From positions 1 through 33,987 of the forward strand of contig NZ_JACSRD010000072.1 in the NCBI RefSeq assembly GCF_014879935.1: a stretch of 33,987 bases of DNA, in the 5' to 3' direction. Below the pieces are notes generated by a model. It had not been told where the DNA came from and made no database searches. It was given only the letters and a program-made list of their open reading frames with translations. The position numbers were made by a program, and so were the translations under genes. The stretch comes from Prosthecobacter sp. GTDB taxonomy: Bacteria > Verrucomicrobiota > Verrucomicrobiia > Verrucomicrobiales > Verrucomicrobiaceae. The number at the start of each line of letters is the position of its first letter. Positions within the stretch are counted from its first letter, which is position 1. Below are positions 1-7,831 of the stretch, in pieces.

Positions 1-83
1 CACTGCTCGCTTTCGCCGCTGTCATCGATTGGATGCAGCCGCTCAAGAGGTTTTAAAACACTGCCTAGGTGATGTGTTTTCAT
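1..83 (-). CDS. N-terminal fragment of an unknown protein, cut by the window edge
   Basis: An ATG on the minus strand at 83 opens a frame that runs without a stop to base 1, giving 27 residues that begin MKTHHLGSVLKPLERLHPID. The first six residues, MKTHHL, and about 17 bases of DNA with one mismatch match the start of the next gene upstream (start at 648). This suggests a related or duplicated start region. It lies 22 bases after that gene's stop and would be the next member of the same minus-strand run. No Shine-Dalgarno sequence is visible, and there is too little sequence to name a function. It could be a chance frame. Confidence 0.35.
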   Translation of the reverse strand, partial: MKTHHLGSVLKPLERLHPIDDSGESEQ

Positions 84-105
84 GGTCTTGAGTGAGAGAG
101 AGGCT

Positions 106-648
106 TCATCTTCCGGTTTGGATCGCATGAGCGAGGCCCTGGAGCCTTTTCATCTCAGCTTGGCATTGCCTGATCTGGCCTGCACATTCCCGAATGGCGG
201 CCTGGGCCTCCATGACCATCACGGGCTGCTGGACCTGCTTGGAGAACACCAACTGCCCCTGCCAAAACTGCTGGAGCTGGTTCAAGGTGGCGATGATGCC
301 CTGCCCACGTTGCATCTCCATCTGAATCGCCATCAGACGCTCCTGCGGTGTAGGTGGGCGTGACTGAGCTGATTGGGCAGCCAGGAGATCCTGGATTGAT
401 AAAGCGGGCTCAGGACGGAACGGACGTCCCTCACGGAAAGCGGCCGCTGCCATGCGCGCCGATTCGATGCCCATGCCTGCAATCACCGTGCCTCCACCTT
501 GCCCGGTGAGTCCCCGTTGGAAGGTTTCTTCTCGAGTGGCTGCGCTTCTCTCCAAAGTGTCAGCGATGCTGTTGTAGTTCACGGACTGAGCCGAAGCCCA
601 TGCCTTGAATGAGAATATGATGATGGTGATAAGGTGGTGTGTTTTCAT
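106..648 (-). CDS. Exported protein of unknown function with a glutamine-rich helical C-terminus
   Basis: The protein has 180 residues. Residues 1-21 form a Sec-type signal peptide: MKTHH, a hydrophobic stretch rich in Ile and Phe, then ASA before a likely cleavage at QS. The mature part has no motif I recognise. Residues about 85-180 are rich in Gln, Met, Ala and Glu with heptad-like spacing, so a helical or coiled-coil fold is likely. Two cysteines lie near the C-terminus in the stretch ECAGQIRQC, six residues apart. It is probably periplasmic or secreted. It lies downstream of two small cysteine-rich exported proteins on the same strand, so the group may be co-transcribed. The start at 648 directly precedes the signal peptide, but no Shine-Dalgarno sequence is seen. 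Confidence 0.7.
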   Translation of the reverse strand: MKTHHLITIIIFSFKAWASAQSVNYNSIADTLERSAATREETFQRGLTGQGGGTVIAGMGIESARMAAAAFREGRPFRPEPALSIQDLLAAQSAQSRPPTPQERLMAIQMEMQRGQGIIATLNQLQQFWQGQLVFSKQVQQPVMVMEAQAAIRECAGQIRQCQAEMKRLQGLAHAIQTGR

Positions 649-665
649 GGGTGAAGGAGTTCGCG

Positions 666-881
666 TTACCAGTGTTTGAAGATGCTATGCCCGCAGTTGT
701 GACAGGGATCACCGATCTGCCCGTGGTAGTTTTTGCATTTGCAGAAGACTGAACCCGTACATCCATTCCAGCGGCAGGGTTCAGGCAGACGAGGTCCGGC
801 ATAAACGAGTGTGCCGCCGACGATTAAGCCCGCTAGCAGAAGCGCGGCGAGAAGGGTCGATGGAGTAAGTCTGAGTTTCAT
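666..881 (-). CDS. Exported six-cysteine mini-protein with a CGHxxxxH motif (copy 1)
   Basis: The protein has 71 residues. I chose the internal Met at 881 because it directly precedes a signal peptide or membrane anchor (MKLRLTPSTLLAALLLAGLI). A longer frame to 998 would add 39 residues before the signal and overlap the upstream gene. The mature part begins LPEPC and holds six cysteines: C-x4-C-x5-C-x-C, then C-x2-C-G-H-x4-H near the end. Cys and His spacing of this kind suggests a structural zinc site, or three disulfides if it folds in an oxidising periplasm. It closely resembles the protein encoded at 937-1158, 55 bases upstream. I do not recognise a named family. Confidence 0.65.
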   Translation of the reverse strand: MKLRLTPSTLLAALLLAGLIVGGTLVYAGPRLPEPCRWNGCTGSVFCKCKNYHGQIGDPCHNCGHSIFKHW

Positions 882-936
882 CGTAAATCCGAGTGTGTGC
901 TTTTTGAATGCTGTTGGGTTAGGTCGTGGGCTTGGG

Positions 937-1158
937 TCAGTTTCCATGACTTCCGAAGCCGTGGCCGCAGTAGCAGGTCCAGTTGGTATTCGGGACAAAG
1001 CGGTAGGTGCTGCAACTGCATGAGCTGCACTTGCGGTAACCCTTGCAAGGCTCTGGCAGTTTGGTCTGTGAGTAGGCGACGCTTCCCAAGGTAACGCCGA
1101 GCAGGGTAAGCACGACGAGCAGGGCTGCGGGAGTGGAGTTGGGCTTCGTTGTTTTCAT
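937..1158 (-). CDS. Exported six-cysteine mini-protein with a CGHxxxxH motif (copy 2)
   Basis: The protein has 73 residues, with a signal peptide or N-terminal anchor at about residues 8-30 (ALLVVLTLLGVTLGSVAYS). The mature part starts with the same LPEPC sequence as its neighbour and also has six cysteines: C-x5-C-x2-C-x-C, a 12-residue spacer, then C-x-C-G-H-x4-H. The shared LPEPC start, CxC pair and CGHxxxxH end show that the two genes are tandem paralogues, although the residues between have diverged strongly. Metal binding, probably zinc, is inferred from the Cys/His pattern. The function is unknown. Confidence 0.65.
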   Translation of the reverse strand: MKTTKPNSTPAALLVVLTLLGVTLGSVAYSQTKLPEPCKGYRKCSSCSCSTYRFVPNTNWTCYCGHGFGSHGN

Positions 1159-1263
1159 AGGGTGGTTCGTATGGAGAGTTTGATTGAGGATGGCTGTTTG
1201 AGTGACGGTGTCTTCGGCTTGGTCGTCTGGTGACAGGGAGTCTTGGCGCTTCGGTGTGGGTTC

Positions 1264-2214
1264 TTATGCAAAGGCAGAAATTTTTTCGGAAAAGCACGCC
1301 TGCATCTGCTGGCTGCCGCGATCTCGCGGGGCAGAATTGGGGCTTCGTGCAGGTGGGGCCACGGCGGGCTTTTTCTTTGGAGGCTCTGTGGATGCTGGGG
1401 AGTCTGTTTCCGCCGCGCTCTTCCTCACGGCTTTGCGACGCTGAATGGCTTGTTCCACTTCCTTGGTGGCCGACTGCAGCAGAATGGAGGCGGCTTTCAC
1501 GTTTTCATGCTCCCCCTTCAAAGTCTGCAAATGCTGGCGAGACTTTGCCAAGTCGGCTTCATCACCATCCTTTTCTGCTGCTTTGATCCGCATTTGCGTG
1601 AACTGTAGAGCCATCTCCAGCTCTGCCAGGTAGCTGCAGGATTGTTTGGCGAGCGCTAAGAAAGCTGCGTGCTGACTCGTAAGCTGCGGGGGAACATAAG
1701 AACCACTCTCGTTGGCATTCTTTGGTGGTGCCTTTGAGCCATCCACCAGCGCGAAGAGAAGGTGAATACCTTCATTTTCCGCCACCTGTAAGTGAAAGTG
1801 ACCGACGCCCTCTGGATCGCCTTCAGCGACCACCCACACGCTCATGATGACACCCTCTTCATCAGGCTCAGCCATGAAGCGACGCACGCAGCTCTTGCCA
1901 TCCTCAGAGATGGTAATGTCCTGTTCTTGTGGGTCCGGCCACTCATTCGGAGCTTCCGGCAAGACCTGCTTTTCAATGACAGGGAAGGTCTCAATGTCTG
2001 TCTCGGTCTCGACCTTCATTACCCAACCAAACAATTGCCCGGGAATGAGTGGGACCTCCGTGGCCGGAGTGAAGTTGATGCCGTCCTTTTCCTCAGTGAA
2101 GAGGCCGAAGACGCAGTTGAGAACTTTCGGTGGTGTTTTGGCTTGGGTGCCAGGTGTGGCTGCCAACAGCAATGCGGTGAGCAGGATAAACGAGCGCAGG
2201 TATGTTGATTTCAT
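1264..2214 (-). CDS. Exported protein of unknown function, coiled coil plus basic Pro-rich tail
   Basis: The protein has 316 residues. I chose the Met at 2214 (MKSTYLRS) because it directly precedes a signal peptide (SFILLTALLLAATPGTQA). A nine-residue longer frame from 2241 would place extra residues before it. The N-terminal half is acidic and looks beta-rich, with stretches such as VPLIPGQLFGWVMKVETE and MSVWVVAEGD. Residues about 185-255 are a Lys/Glu/Ala/Leu-rich helical region typical of a coiled coil. The last 50 residues are rich in Lys, Pro and Ser. It is divergent from the ECF sigma factor gene at 2362 and first in the minus-strand run. No family was recognised. The divergent arrangement makes it a plausible target of that sigma factor, but this is inference. 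Confidence 0.65.
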   Translation of the reverse strand: MKSTYLRSFILLTALLLAATPGTQAKTPPKVLNCVFGLFTEEKDGINFTPATEVPLIPGQLFGWVMKVETETDIETFPVIEKQVLPEAPNEWPDPQEQDITISEDGKSCVRRFMAEPDEEGVIMSVWVVAEGDPEGVGHFHLQVAENEGIHLLFALVDGSKAPPKNANESGSYVPPQLTSQHAAFLALAKQSCSYLAELEMALQFTQMRIKAAEKDGDEADLAKSRQHLQTLKGEHENVKAASILLQSATKEVEQAIQRRKAVRKSAAETDSPASTEPPKKKPAVAPPARSPNSAPRDRGSQQMQACFSEKISAFA

Positions 2215-2239
2215 GAGTGTGTGATGAGTATGTTCCTGC

Positions 2240-2267
2240 AAAGGCGGATGCTTCGCAGTTCGCCTTT
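2240..2267. promoter_or_regulatory. Inverted repeat between the divergent exported-protein and sigma-factor genes
   Basis: AAAGGCG at 2240-2246 pairs perfectly with CGCCTTT at 2261-2267 across a 14-base spacer. It sits in the 147-base gap between the divergent starts at 2214 (minus) and 2362 (plus), 26 bases upstream of the minus-strand start. It could be an operator or a leader hairpin. No clear -35/-10 pair was identified in the gap. Confidence 0.3.
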
Positions 2268-2361
2268 ATTGGCCCATGCCCCCTTGTTCTTATGCGACGG
2301 CCTAAAAATCAGATGCGCCAAGCTCCCATGCCTGCCAATACTTCGATCTACCTGCTCACCC

Positions 2362-2985
2362 ATGTCACAAACAACACGTCTCAGCCTGGTCGAGGGCCTC
2401 AAACTAACCGGCAACGAAGCCGCATGGGATCGGTTTTACCGAGTTTACGGCGGGGTGCTGTTGGGGTTTGCGCGACGCCAGGGATGTGATGAACACGCTT
2501 GCATGGATGTTCTGCAGGAGTCTGTCATGGTCATCATGCGAAAGCTCACCTCTTTCGATTACCATGCAGAGCGGGGACGCTTTCGGAATTGGTTGATGAC
2601 GATTGTGGCCTACAAGGTGAAAGAGGCACGTCGGCGTTGCCTTCAAGAGAGAATGGTCTCCCTGGATGATCCAGCAGGAGAAGAATCGGCAAAGCTAAGC
2701 ATGGCTGCATTCAATCACTCTGCTGTTGATGAAAACGTCGAACGGGACTGGCGGCAGAGTCTGTTGGAAGAGGCGTTACGGCAAGTGTTGGCTGATCGAA
2801 GGACTAATGCCGAGTCCGTTGCTGTTTTTCGTGCTGTAGCATTGGAGGGAGTGCCGATTGCCGAGGTTGCCAAGAAATTCGGCCTCAAGGAAAATGCCAT
2901 CTATCAGATTAAACACCGGATCATGACACGATTGCAGGGGCTTATCGTCCGACTCGAAAATGGTGATGATGATTTCGATTCATAA
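2362..2985 (+). CDS. ECF-type RNA polymerase sigma factor
   Basis: The protein has 207 residues. The frame is open from 2221, but the Met at 2362 (MSQTTRLSLVEGLK) gives the usual ECF length and start. Region sigma-2 spans about residues 20-95, with W-D-R-F-Y-R-V-Y, a DVLQES segment like the DVVQEVF core-binding helix, and FRNWLMTIVAYKV in the -10 recognition part. A variable acidic linker follows. Region sigma-4 is at about residues 140-200, with the helix-turn-helix GVPIAEVAKKFGLKENAIYQ for -35 binding. It resembles the ECF factors common in Planctomycetes and Verrucomicrobia. An FHA protein starts 18 bases downstream, so the two are probably one operon. No membrane anti-sigma gene is adjacent, so control may be through the FHA protein or by transcription. 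Confidence 0.88.
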   Translation: MSQTTRLSLVEGLKLTGNEAAWDRFYRVYGGVLLGFARRQGCDEHACMDVLQESVMVIMRKLTSFDYHAERGRFRNWLMTIVAYKVKEARRRCLQERMVSLDDPAGEESAKLSMAAFNHSAVDENVERDWRQSLLEEALRQVLADRRTNAESVAVFRAVALEGVPIAEVAKKFGLKENAIYQIKHRIMTRLQGLIVRLENGDDDFDS

Positions 2986-3003
2986 AACAAAAGGAATACC
3001 CCC

Positions 3004-3462
3004 ATGAATCTAATTTCCAATACCGACTCACTGCCAGATGACAAGGATGTGGCTGCGGTAGCCTCCACAGTGTTTCAACCCTCGCCAGACCTGAGCCGGT
3101 TGCGTGCCCGGATGGCTGTTGCCGCGTCCATGCTCCGGCGCTTGCCTGTTACACCACATGAGCCCGCTCTGCTGTTTGCCATGGGAGAATCCGAACCATT
3201 GTATTCAGTTTCACTAGAAGAGGCGATCACTGTGGGACGTGGCGAAGATTGTCAGGTGGTCATTTCGTCGGGCAGCTCTCTGAGCCGCCGGCATTTCAGA
3301 ATCGACAAAGTGAACGATGATTTTGAGCTTACGGACTTAGGATCAACAAATGGCACGAGAGTGAACGAAGATGAATCTCTGATTGATAGCCATCTGCTTC
3401 GTGATGGTGACTTGATCCACGCTGGAGACATCACATTTCTTTTTTTCAAGGGTGGTGAGTGA
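3004..3462 (+). CDS. FHA-domain protein
   Basis: The protein has 152 residues, with an AGGA Shine-Dalgarno sequence before the ATG. Residues 1-60 are unassigned and include a short basic segment. Residues about 66-150 are a forkhead-associated domain, a phosphothreonine-peptide binding fold. Its conserved positions are present: G78-R79 in VGRGEDC, S94 and H97 in SLSRRHF, and N116-G117 in LGSTNGT, followed by L-x-D-G-D. There is no signal peptide, so it is cytoplasmic. It lies 18 bases after the ECF sigma gene and is probably co-translated. A phospho-dependent role in controlling that sigma factor is inferred from linkage alone. No Ser/Thr kinase with intact motifs is encoded in the window. 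Confidence 0.85.
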   Translation: MNLISNTDSLPDDKDVAAVASTVFQPSPDLSRLRARMAVAASMLRRLPVTPHEPALLFAMGESEPLYSVSLEEAITVGRGEDCQVVISSGSSLSRRHFRIDKVNDDFELTDLGSTNGTRVNEDESLIDSHLLRDGDLIHAGDITFLFFKGGE

Positions 3463-3538
3463 TTGATCGAGTGGCAAGTGTCTATCACCTCTTCAATCTT
3501 AATGAATACAGGGTGTTTCCGCGTGACGAACTCTCGTC

Positions 3539-4765
3539 TCACTTCCCCTTCTCCAGCCGCTTTCTCCATCGCGGGAGCTCCTTGCCGAGGAGTTCGGCGG
3601 GGCTGGTGCTGAAGAAGTCGTAGGCGACTTTGTTTTTGGCGGCCATTTCTTGGAAGGTGTGATACACGATGCCGTCGTCGGCACCGGCGAAGATGGGTTT
3701 GGCTGTTTGGAGGTCGTAGAAGCGGGCCCAGAGCACGTCGGTGGAGGCGGGGTCGGCGATGTAGTCGGTCTTGCCCTTGTCGTTCTTCGTTTTGCGCAGG
3801 CCGGTGAGGCGGTGGGCATCGAACCACTTCAGCGCGGACTCGATCATGGCGACGACCTCGGGCGTGAGGGGGCCGCTGCGCATGAGGAACTTCACGAGGT
3901 TCGCGGATTCGCCGCCGCTGAGGGACGGCGGCTCTTTGGCGCGGGCTTTGACGGGCTCGAGCGTGAGCGGATGATGCTGCGCACACCAGACGGTGGGCTG
4001 GCCGTCGATGCGGACCTGCATGGCGGCGAAGTTGGCGATGCCTTTGTCGAAGGCTGCACGCGCACGCTGCTCCAGTGCGTCATCAGCGAAGGCGAAGTGG
4101 TTGTCGCCCTCGGCGAGGTCGTGCAGCACCTCGAGGATGTGCACCATGGCGTCGTCATTGAGCGTGATGGCCTCGTGGTAGCCGCGCTCGACGGGGTAGT
4201 TTTGCGGCCAGCCGCCATTTGGATACTGCGCGGCGAAAACGTAGTCGAGGCCCTTCATCAGCGCGGCCTTCACATCGTCGCGCTTCGTGGCGGTGAAGAC
4301 ACCGGCGAGGAATTTGATCTGCTCGGTCGTGGTGCGGTTGTCAAAGGTGCCGCAGTAGTGCCAGGCGTCGCCTGTTTGTGCGGTCCAGTGTGTGCCGGGC
4401 TGGCGCGGGCCTTTCGTGTAATCGACCGCCTTTGACCATCCACCGGTGGGTGTCTGGTAGCTGATGACGATCTCGGCGAGCTTCTGATTCTCCGCGCTGG
4501 CGAACCACTCGGCAGGCGTGTCGCTAGCGTGCTCAAACTCGGCGCGATTGTGCGGCGCGGGCTTCGCCTCGGCCTTGGTGCGTTCTTCATCGAGGATGCG
4601 GTGCTCGGTTTCGGCAAAGGCACGCGATTTGGCGATGTAGGCGGTCCATTCAGCTCGCTGGGCTTCGGGGAGCTTCGCGAGGAGCTCGTCGGTGAGCATC
4701 GTGAAGGGCTTTTCGGCGGCCTGAGCGAAGAGCAGAGGGCAAAGGGAGAAGAGGAGGAGTCGCAT
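3539..4765 (-). CDS. Secreted pectate lyase, polysaccharide lyase family 10
   Basis: The protein has 408 residues from the Met at 4765, which directly begins the signal peptide (MRLLLFSLCPLLFAQAAE). A frame to 4822 would put 19 residues before it. Family-10 pectate lyases cleave de-esterified homogalacturonan by beta-elimination with calcium. Family-type motifs seen are GGWSKAVDY, TFDNRTTTEQIKFL, QYPNGGWPQNYP, EAITLNDDAMVHIL and, late in the protein, CAQHHPLTLEPVKARAKEPP followed by a SLSGGES segment. These fit the alpha/alpha-barrel fold of the family. It is probably periplasmic or secreted and would let the cell use plant or algal pectin. It stands alone and is divergent from the transporter gene at 4937, without other pectin genes nearby. 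GC is distinctly higher than in the preceding 3.4 kb. Confidence 0.85.
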   Translation of the reverse strand: MRLLLFSLCPLLFAQAAEKPFTMLTDELLAKLPEAQRAEWTAYIAKSRAFAETEHRILDEERTKAEAKPAPHNRAEFEHASDTPAEWFASAENQKLAEIVISYQTPTGGWSKAVDYTKGPRQPGTHWTAQTGDAWHYCGTFDNRTTTEQIKFLAGVFTATKRDDVKAALMKGLDYVFAAQYPNGGWPQNYPVERGYHEAITLNDDAMVHILEVLHDLAEGDNHFAFADDALEQRARAAFDKGIANFAAMQVRIDGQPTVWCAQHHPLTLEPVKARAKEPPSLSGGESANLVKFLMRSGPLTPEVVAMIESALKWFDAHRLTGLRKTKNDKGKTDYIADPASTDVLWARFYDLQTAKPIFAGADDGIVYHTFQEMAAKNKVAYDFFSTSPAELLGKELPRWRKRLEKGK

Positions 4766-4936
4766 GGTGGGCAATAGGCGGATTGAACTGCCTGAGGCTT
4801 CCAAACACAAGCCGGTTGCCACAGAGGATTAACGGGTGGAAGCCGAGGAGGGGCCCGAGAACAGTTCGCTTTTATCGAAGTGAGCCTTTGAAAGAGCGGA
4901 ATCGTCAAACCGGTGGGCCGGCACGAGGCTTTAGTT

Positions 4937-7213
4937 ATGAGCAATAACCAGCAGACCCTTTCAGTCACCTTGCCAAAGGACATCACCGCCAGCATCGCGG
5001 TGTTCCTGGTGGCGTTACCGCTGTGCCTCGGAATCGCGCTGGCATCGAATGCGCCACTGTTCTCTGGACTGATCTCTGGGATCGTTGGTGGGATTGTGGT
5101 GGGCATCCTGAGCGGCTCGCACAAAAGCGTGAGCGGCCCTGCAGCCGGTCTCACGGCGATCGTGGCGGCGCAAATCGCCGTGCTGGGCAGCTTCGAGGCA
5201 TTTCTGGCGGCGGTGGTGATGGCAGGTGTGATTCAAATCCTGATGGGCACTTTCAGGCTGGGATTCATCGCCGCATTCTTTCCGATGAGTGTCATCAAGG
5301 GGCTGCTGGCAGCGATCGGGCTCATTTTGATCCTGAAGCAGATTCCGCATGTGTTCGGCCATGACGCGGACGCCGAAGGCGAGATGAGCTTTGAGCAGCC
5401 GGACCATGAAAACACCTTCACCGAACTGCTGGCGACGCTTTCGGATGTGCTGCCTGGCGCGGCGTTGATCGGGATCGCCTCAGTCCTGCTGCTGCTGGTT
5501 TGGGACAAGATGAAGGTTCTGAAAAAGCTGCCCGTGCCATCCGCTCTGGTCGTGGTGCTGTTCGGCGTGGCCATCAATCTGTTGCTGCGAAAGATGGGGC
5601 ATGCCTGGGAGGTGAAGGCATCGCACCTCGTGCAGGTGCCGGTGGCGGGTGACTTCAAGGCATTCCTGGGCTTTTTGCAGTTCCCGGGGGTGGAGCACTT
5701 CGGCAATCCGCTCGTCTTCAAAGCCGCGATCACGGTGGCACTCGTGGCCACGCTGGAGACGCTGCTCAATCTCGAGGCTGTGGACAAGATCGATCCCGAT
5801 CAGCGCCAGTCACCACCGAACCGTGAACTGGTGGCGCAAGGCACGGGCAACCTGATCGCGGGCCTGATCGGCGGCCTGCCGATGACGAGCGTCATCATTC
5901 GCTCGTCTGTGAACATCAACGCGGGCGGCAAATCGAAGCTCAGCGCCATCCTGCACGGCGTCCTGCTCATCGTGTGCGTCATGACGGTGCCACACTGGCT
6001 GAATGAGATTCCGCTCTCCGCCCTGGCAGCCATTTTGATCGTCACCGGCTTCAAGCTGGCCAGCCCGAAACTCTTCAAGGAGATGTGGAGCGAGGGCAGG
6101 CACCAGTTCCTGCCGTTTGTCATCACCATCGCGGCGATCGTGCTGACCGATCTGCTCACGGGTGTGCTCATCGGCCTGGGGATGAGCATCCTGTTCATTC
6201 TGCACAGCAATCTGCGCCGACCGCTGCGTCGCGTGATGGAAAAGCACACCTCCGGTGACGTGCTGCGAATCGAGCTGGCGAACCAGGTGAGCTTCCTGAA
6301 CCGTGCGGTGCTCGAAAAGACGCTCTATGACGTGCCTCGGGGCGGCCGGGTGATCATCGACGCGCGCAACACGGACTACATCGATCCTGACATCCGTGAT
6401 TTGCTCTCGGATTTCCGGGACACCACGGCAGCGGCCCGTGGCGTGGAACTTGGATTCCTGGGGCTGAAGGATCACAACATCAGCGAGGATCACGTGCAGT
6501 TCGTCGATTACACGAGCCGCGAGGTACAGAGCGGGCTCAGCCCCCAGGGCGTGCTCGAAATCCTCCAGGCGGGCAATCAGCGCTTCCTCGCCGGCGAGCG
6601 CATCCAGCGCGACTTCAGCCGCCAGATCAGCGCCACATGCAACGGACAGTTCCCCATGGCGGCTGTGCTCGGCTGCATCGACTCACGCGCACCCGCGGAA
6701 GTGGTCTTTGACCTTGGCCTCGGCGACATTTTCAGCGCCCGTGTGGCCGGGAACATCGCCACCACGGAGCTTCTGGGCAGTTTGGAATACGCCTGCGCCG
6801 TGGTGGGCGCGAAGCTCGTCGTCGTGCTCGGCCACACGAGCTGCGGTGCCGTGAATGCGGCTGTAGATTTGCTCGCCGCGGCGAAGAAGGCCAGCGAAGC
6901 GACGCCTTGTGGCAATCTCGATGGTTTGGTCACAGAAATCCAGCAGGCCATCAATCCCGCCACGCTGAAAAAAACCGAAGCGTGGGCTCCTGGCGAAAAA
7001 GACGCCTACACCAACGAAATCTCCCGCCTCAATGTCATCCGCACGATCAAGACCATCCGCCAGCGCAGCGCAGCGCTGAACAAGCTGGCCGAGGAAGGCA
7101 AGATCGCCATCGTCGGCGCTCTCTACGATGTCACCAGCGGCGCTGTAAGCTTCTTCCAGACGGCGGAGTCCAGTGTGGACAAGCTGGGTGTGCCGATGGT
7201 GGCCGTGGCGTGA
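4937..7213 (+). CDS. SulP anion transporter fused to beta-carbonic anhydrase
   Basis: The protein has 758 residues from the ATG at 4937; a GTG at 4913 would add eight. Residues about 10-420 are a SulP membrane domain with roughly ten or more hydrophobic helices and the family signature around SGPAAGLTAIVAAQ. Residues about 440-510 look like a reduced STAS domain. Residues about 535-758 are a beta-carbonic anhydrase with the zinc ligands C580 (in GCIDSRAP), H633 and C636 (in GHTSCGAV), and the D582/R584 dyad. SulP proteins carry sulfate, bicarbonate or other anions. The fused enzyme suggests bicarbonate uptake with interconversion to CO2 on the cytoplasmic side. Such fusions are known; the transported ion is inferred. 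It is convergent with the sigma gene ending at 7220. Confidence 0.9.
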   Translation: MSNNQQTLSVTLPKDITASIAVFLVALPLCLGIALASNAPLFSGLISGIVGGIVVGILSGSHKSVSGPAAGLTAIVAAQIAVLGSFEAFLAAVVMAGVIQILMGTFRLGFIAAFFPMSVIKGLLAAIGLILILKQIPHVFGHDADAEGEMSFEQPDHENTFTELLATLSDVLPGAALIGIASVLLLLVWDKMKVLKKLPVPSALVVVLFGVAINLLLRKMGHAWEVKASHLVQVPVAGDFKAFLGFLQFPGVEHFGNPLVFKAAITVALVATLETLLNLEAVDKIDPDQRQSPPNRELVAQGTGNLIAGLIGGLPMTSVIIRSSVNINAGGKSKLSAILHGVLLIVCVMTVPHWLNEIPLSALAAILIVTGFKLASPKLFKEMWSEGRHQFLPFVITIAAIVLTDLLTGVLIGLGMSILFILHSNLRRPLRRVMEKHTSGDVLRIELANQVSFLNRAVLEKTLYDVPRGGRVIIDARNTDYIDPDIRDLLSDFRDTTAAARGVELGFLGLKDHNISEDHVQFVDYTSREVQSGLSPQGVLEILQAGNQRFLAGERIQRDFSRQISATCNGQFPMAAVLGCIDSRAPAEVVFDLGLGDIFSARVAGNIATTELLGSLEYACAVVGAKLVVVLGHTSCGAVNAAVDLLAAAKKASEATPCGNLDGLVTEIQQAINPATLKKTEAWAPGEKDAYTNEISRLNVIRTIKTIRQRSAALNKLAEEGKIAIVGALYDVTSGAVSFFQTAESSVDKLGVPMVAVA

Positions 7214-7219
7214 GGCAGC

Positions 7220-7831
7220 TCACTTGTTCTCATCCCACCAGGCCATCAGCATCTGTCTGGCGCGATAAACGCGGCCTTCAACGCCGCGAACTGAACAGTT
7301 CAGCACCAGCGCGCATTCCTCCTGGCTCAGACCTTCCATGGTGGTGAGGATCAAGGCGGCGCGCAGCTTCTCCGGCAGAAGTGAGAGGCCGAGCTCCAGC
7401 TTCTTCAACTCGCTCTGCAGTTCGGCATTTTCCACCGGTGTGTTCTGCGGGCAAAGCGGCGTCTTTTCGATTTCTTCCAAGGCGATGGTGTGTTCCTGCT
7501 GGCGTGAGGAGCGGGTTTTGGCGCGGTCACGACAGAGGTTGAGGGCGATCTGGTAGAGCCACGTCGAAAATTTGGCGCGGTTTTCAAACTCTGGCAGCGC
7601 CTGCCACGCGCGGACAAAGGCATCCTGACAGACTTCCCGTGCGTCTTCGACGCAGCGCAGCCATCGGCAGCAGAAGCCGAACAAACGCTCCTCATGCTGG
7701 CGCACCAGCCATTCAAAGGCGGCCATGTCGCCGCCCTGGGCGGCACGGATCTTCTGCCGTTCCGCGTTATCGTGCGGCACGGTCTCGGTGTCCGTCAGCG
7801 GCAGGTCAAGGTTCGCGGGCAATGCTGTCAT
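7220..7831 (-). CDS. ECF-type sigma factor of a CnrYXH-like metal-sensing operon (CnrH position)
   Basis: The protein has 203 residues. Sigma-2 spans about residues 35-105, with FEWLVRQHEERLFGFCCRWL, EVCQDAFVRAWQALPEF and FSTWLYQIALNLCRD. Sigma-4 spans about residues 135-195, with the segment LSLLPEKLRAALILTTMEGL followed by the helix-turn-helix SQEECALVLNCSVRGVEGRVYRARQ. The start at 7831 overlaps the end of the sensor gene by 26 bases, implying translational coupling. It is the third gene of a three-gene minus-strand operon ordered anti-sigma, sensor, sigma, the order of cnrYXH. By analogy it would be held at the membrane by the anti-sigma factor and released when the periplasmic sensor binds metal. 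Its target promoters are unknown, and no efflux genes lie nearby. Confidence 0.9.
   Translation of the reverse strand: MTALPANLDLPLTDTETVPHDNAERQKIRAAQGGDMAAFEWLVRQHEERLFGFCCRWLRCVEDAREVCQDAFVRAWQALPEFENRAKFSTWLYQIALNLCRDRAKTRSSRQQEHTIALEEIEKTPLCPQNTPVENAELQSELKKLELGLSLLPEKLRAALILTTMEGLSQEECALVLNCSVRGVEGRVYRARQMLMAWWDENK

Noticed and set aside
2221-2361. 47-residue N-terminal extension of the ECF sigma factor
   Set aside because: The extension has no sigma-family similarity and would cover the whole divergent promoter gap; the Met at 2362 gives the normal ECF start and length.
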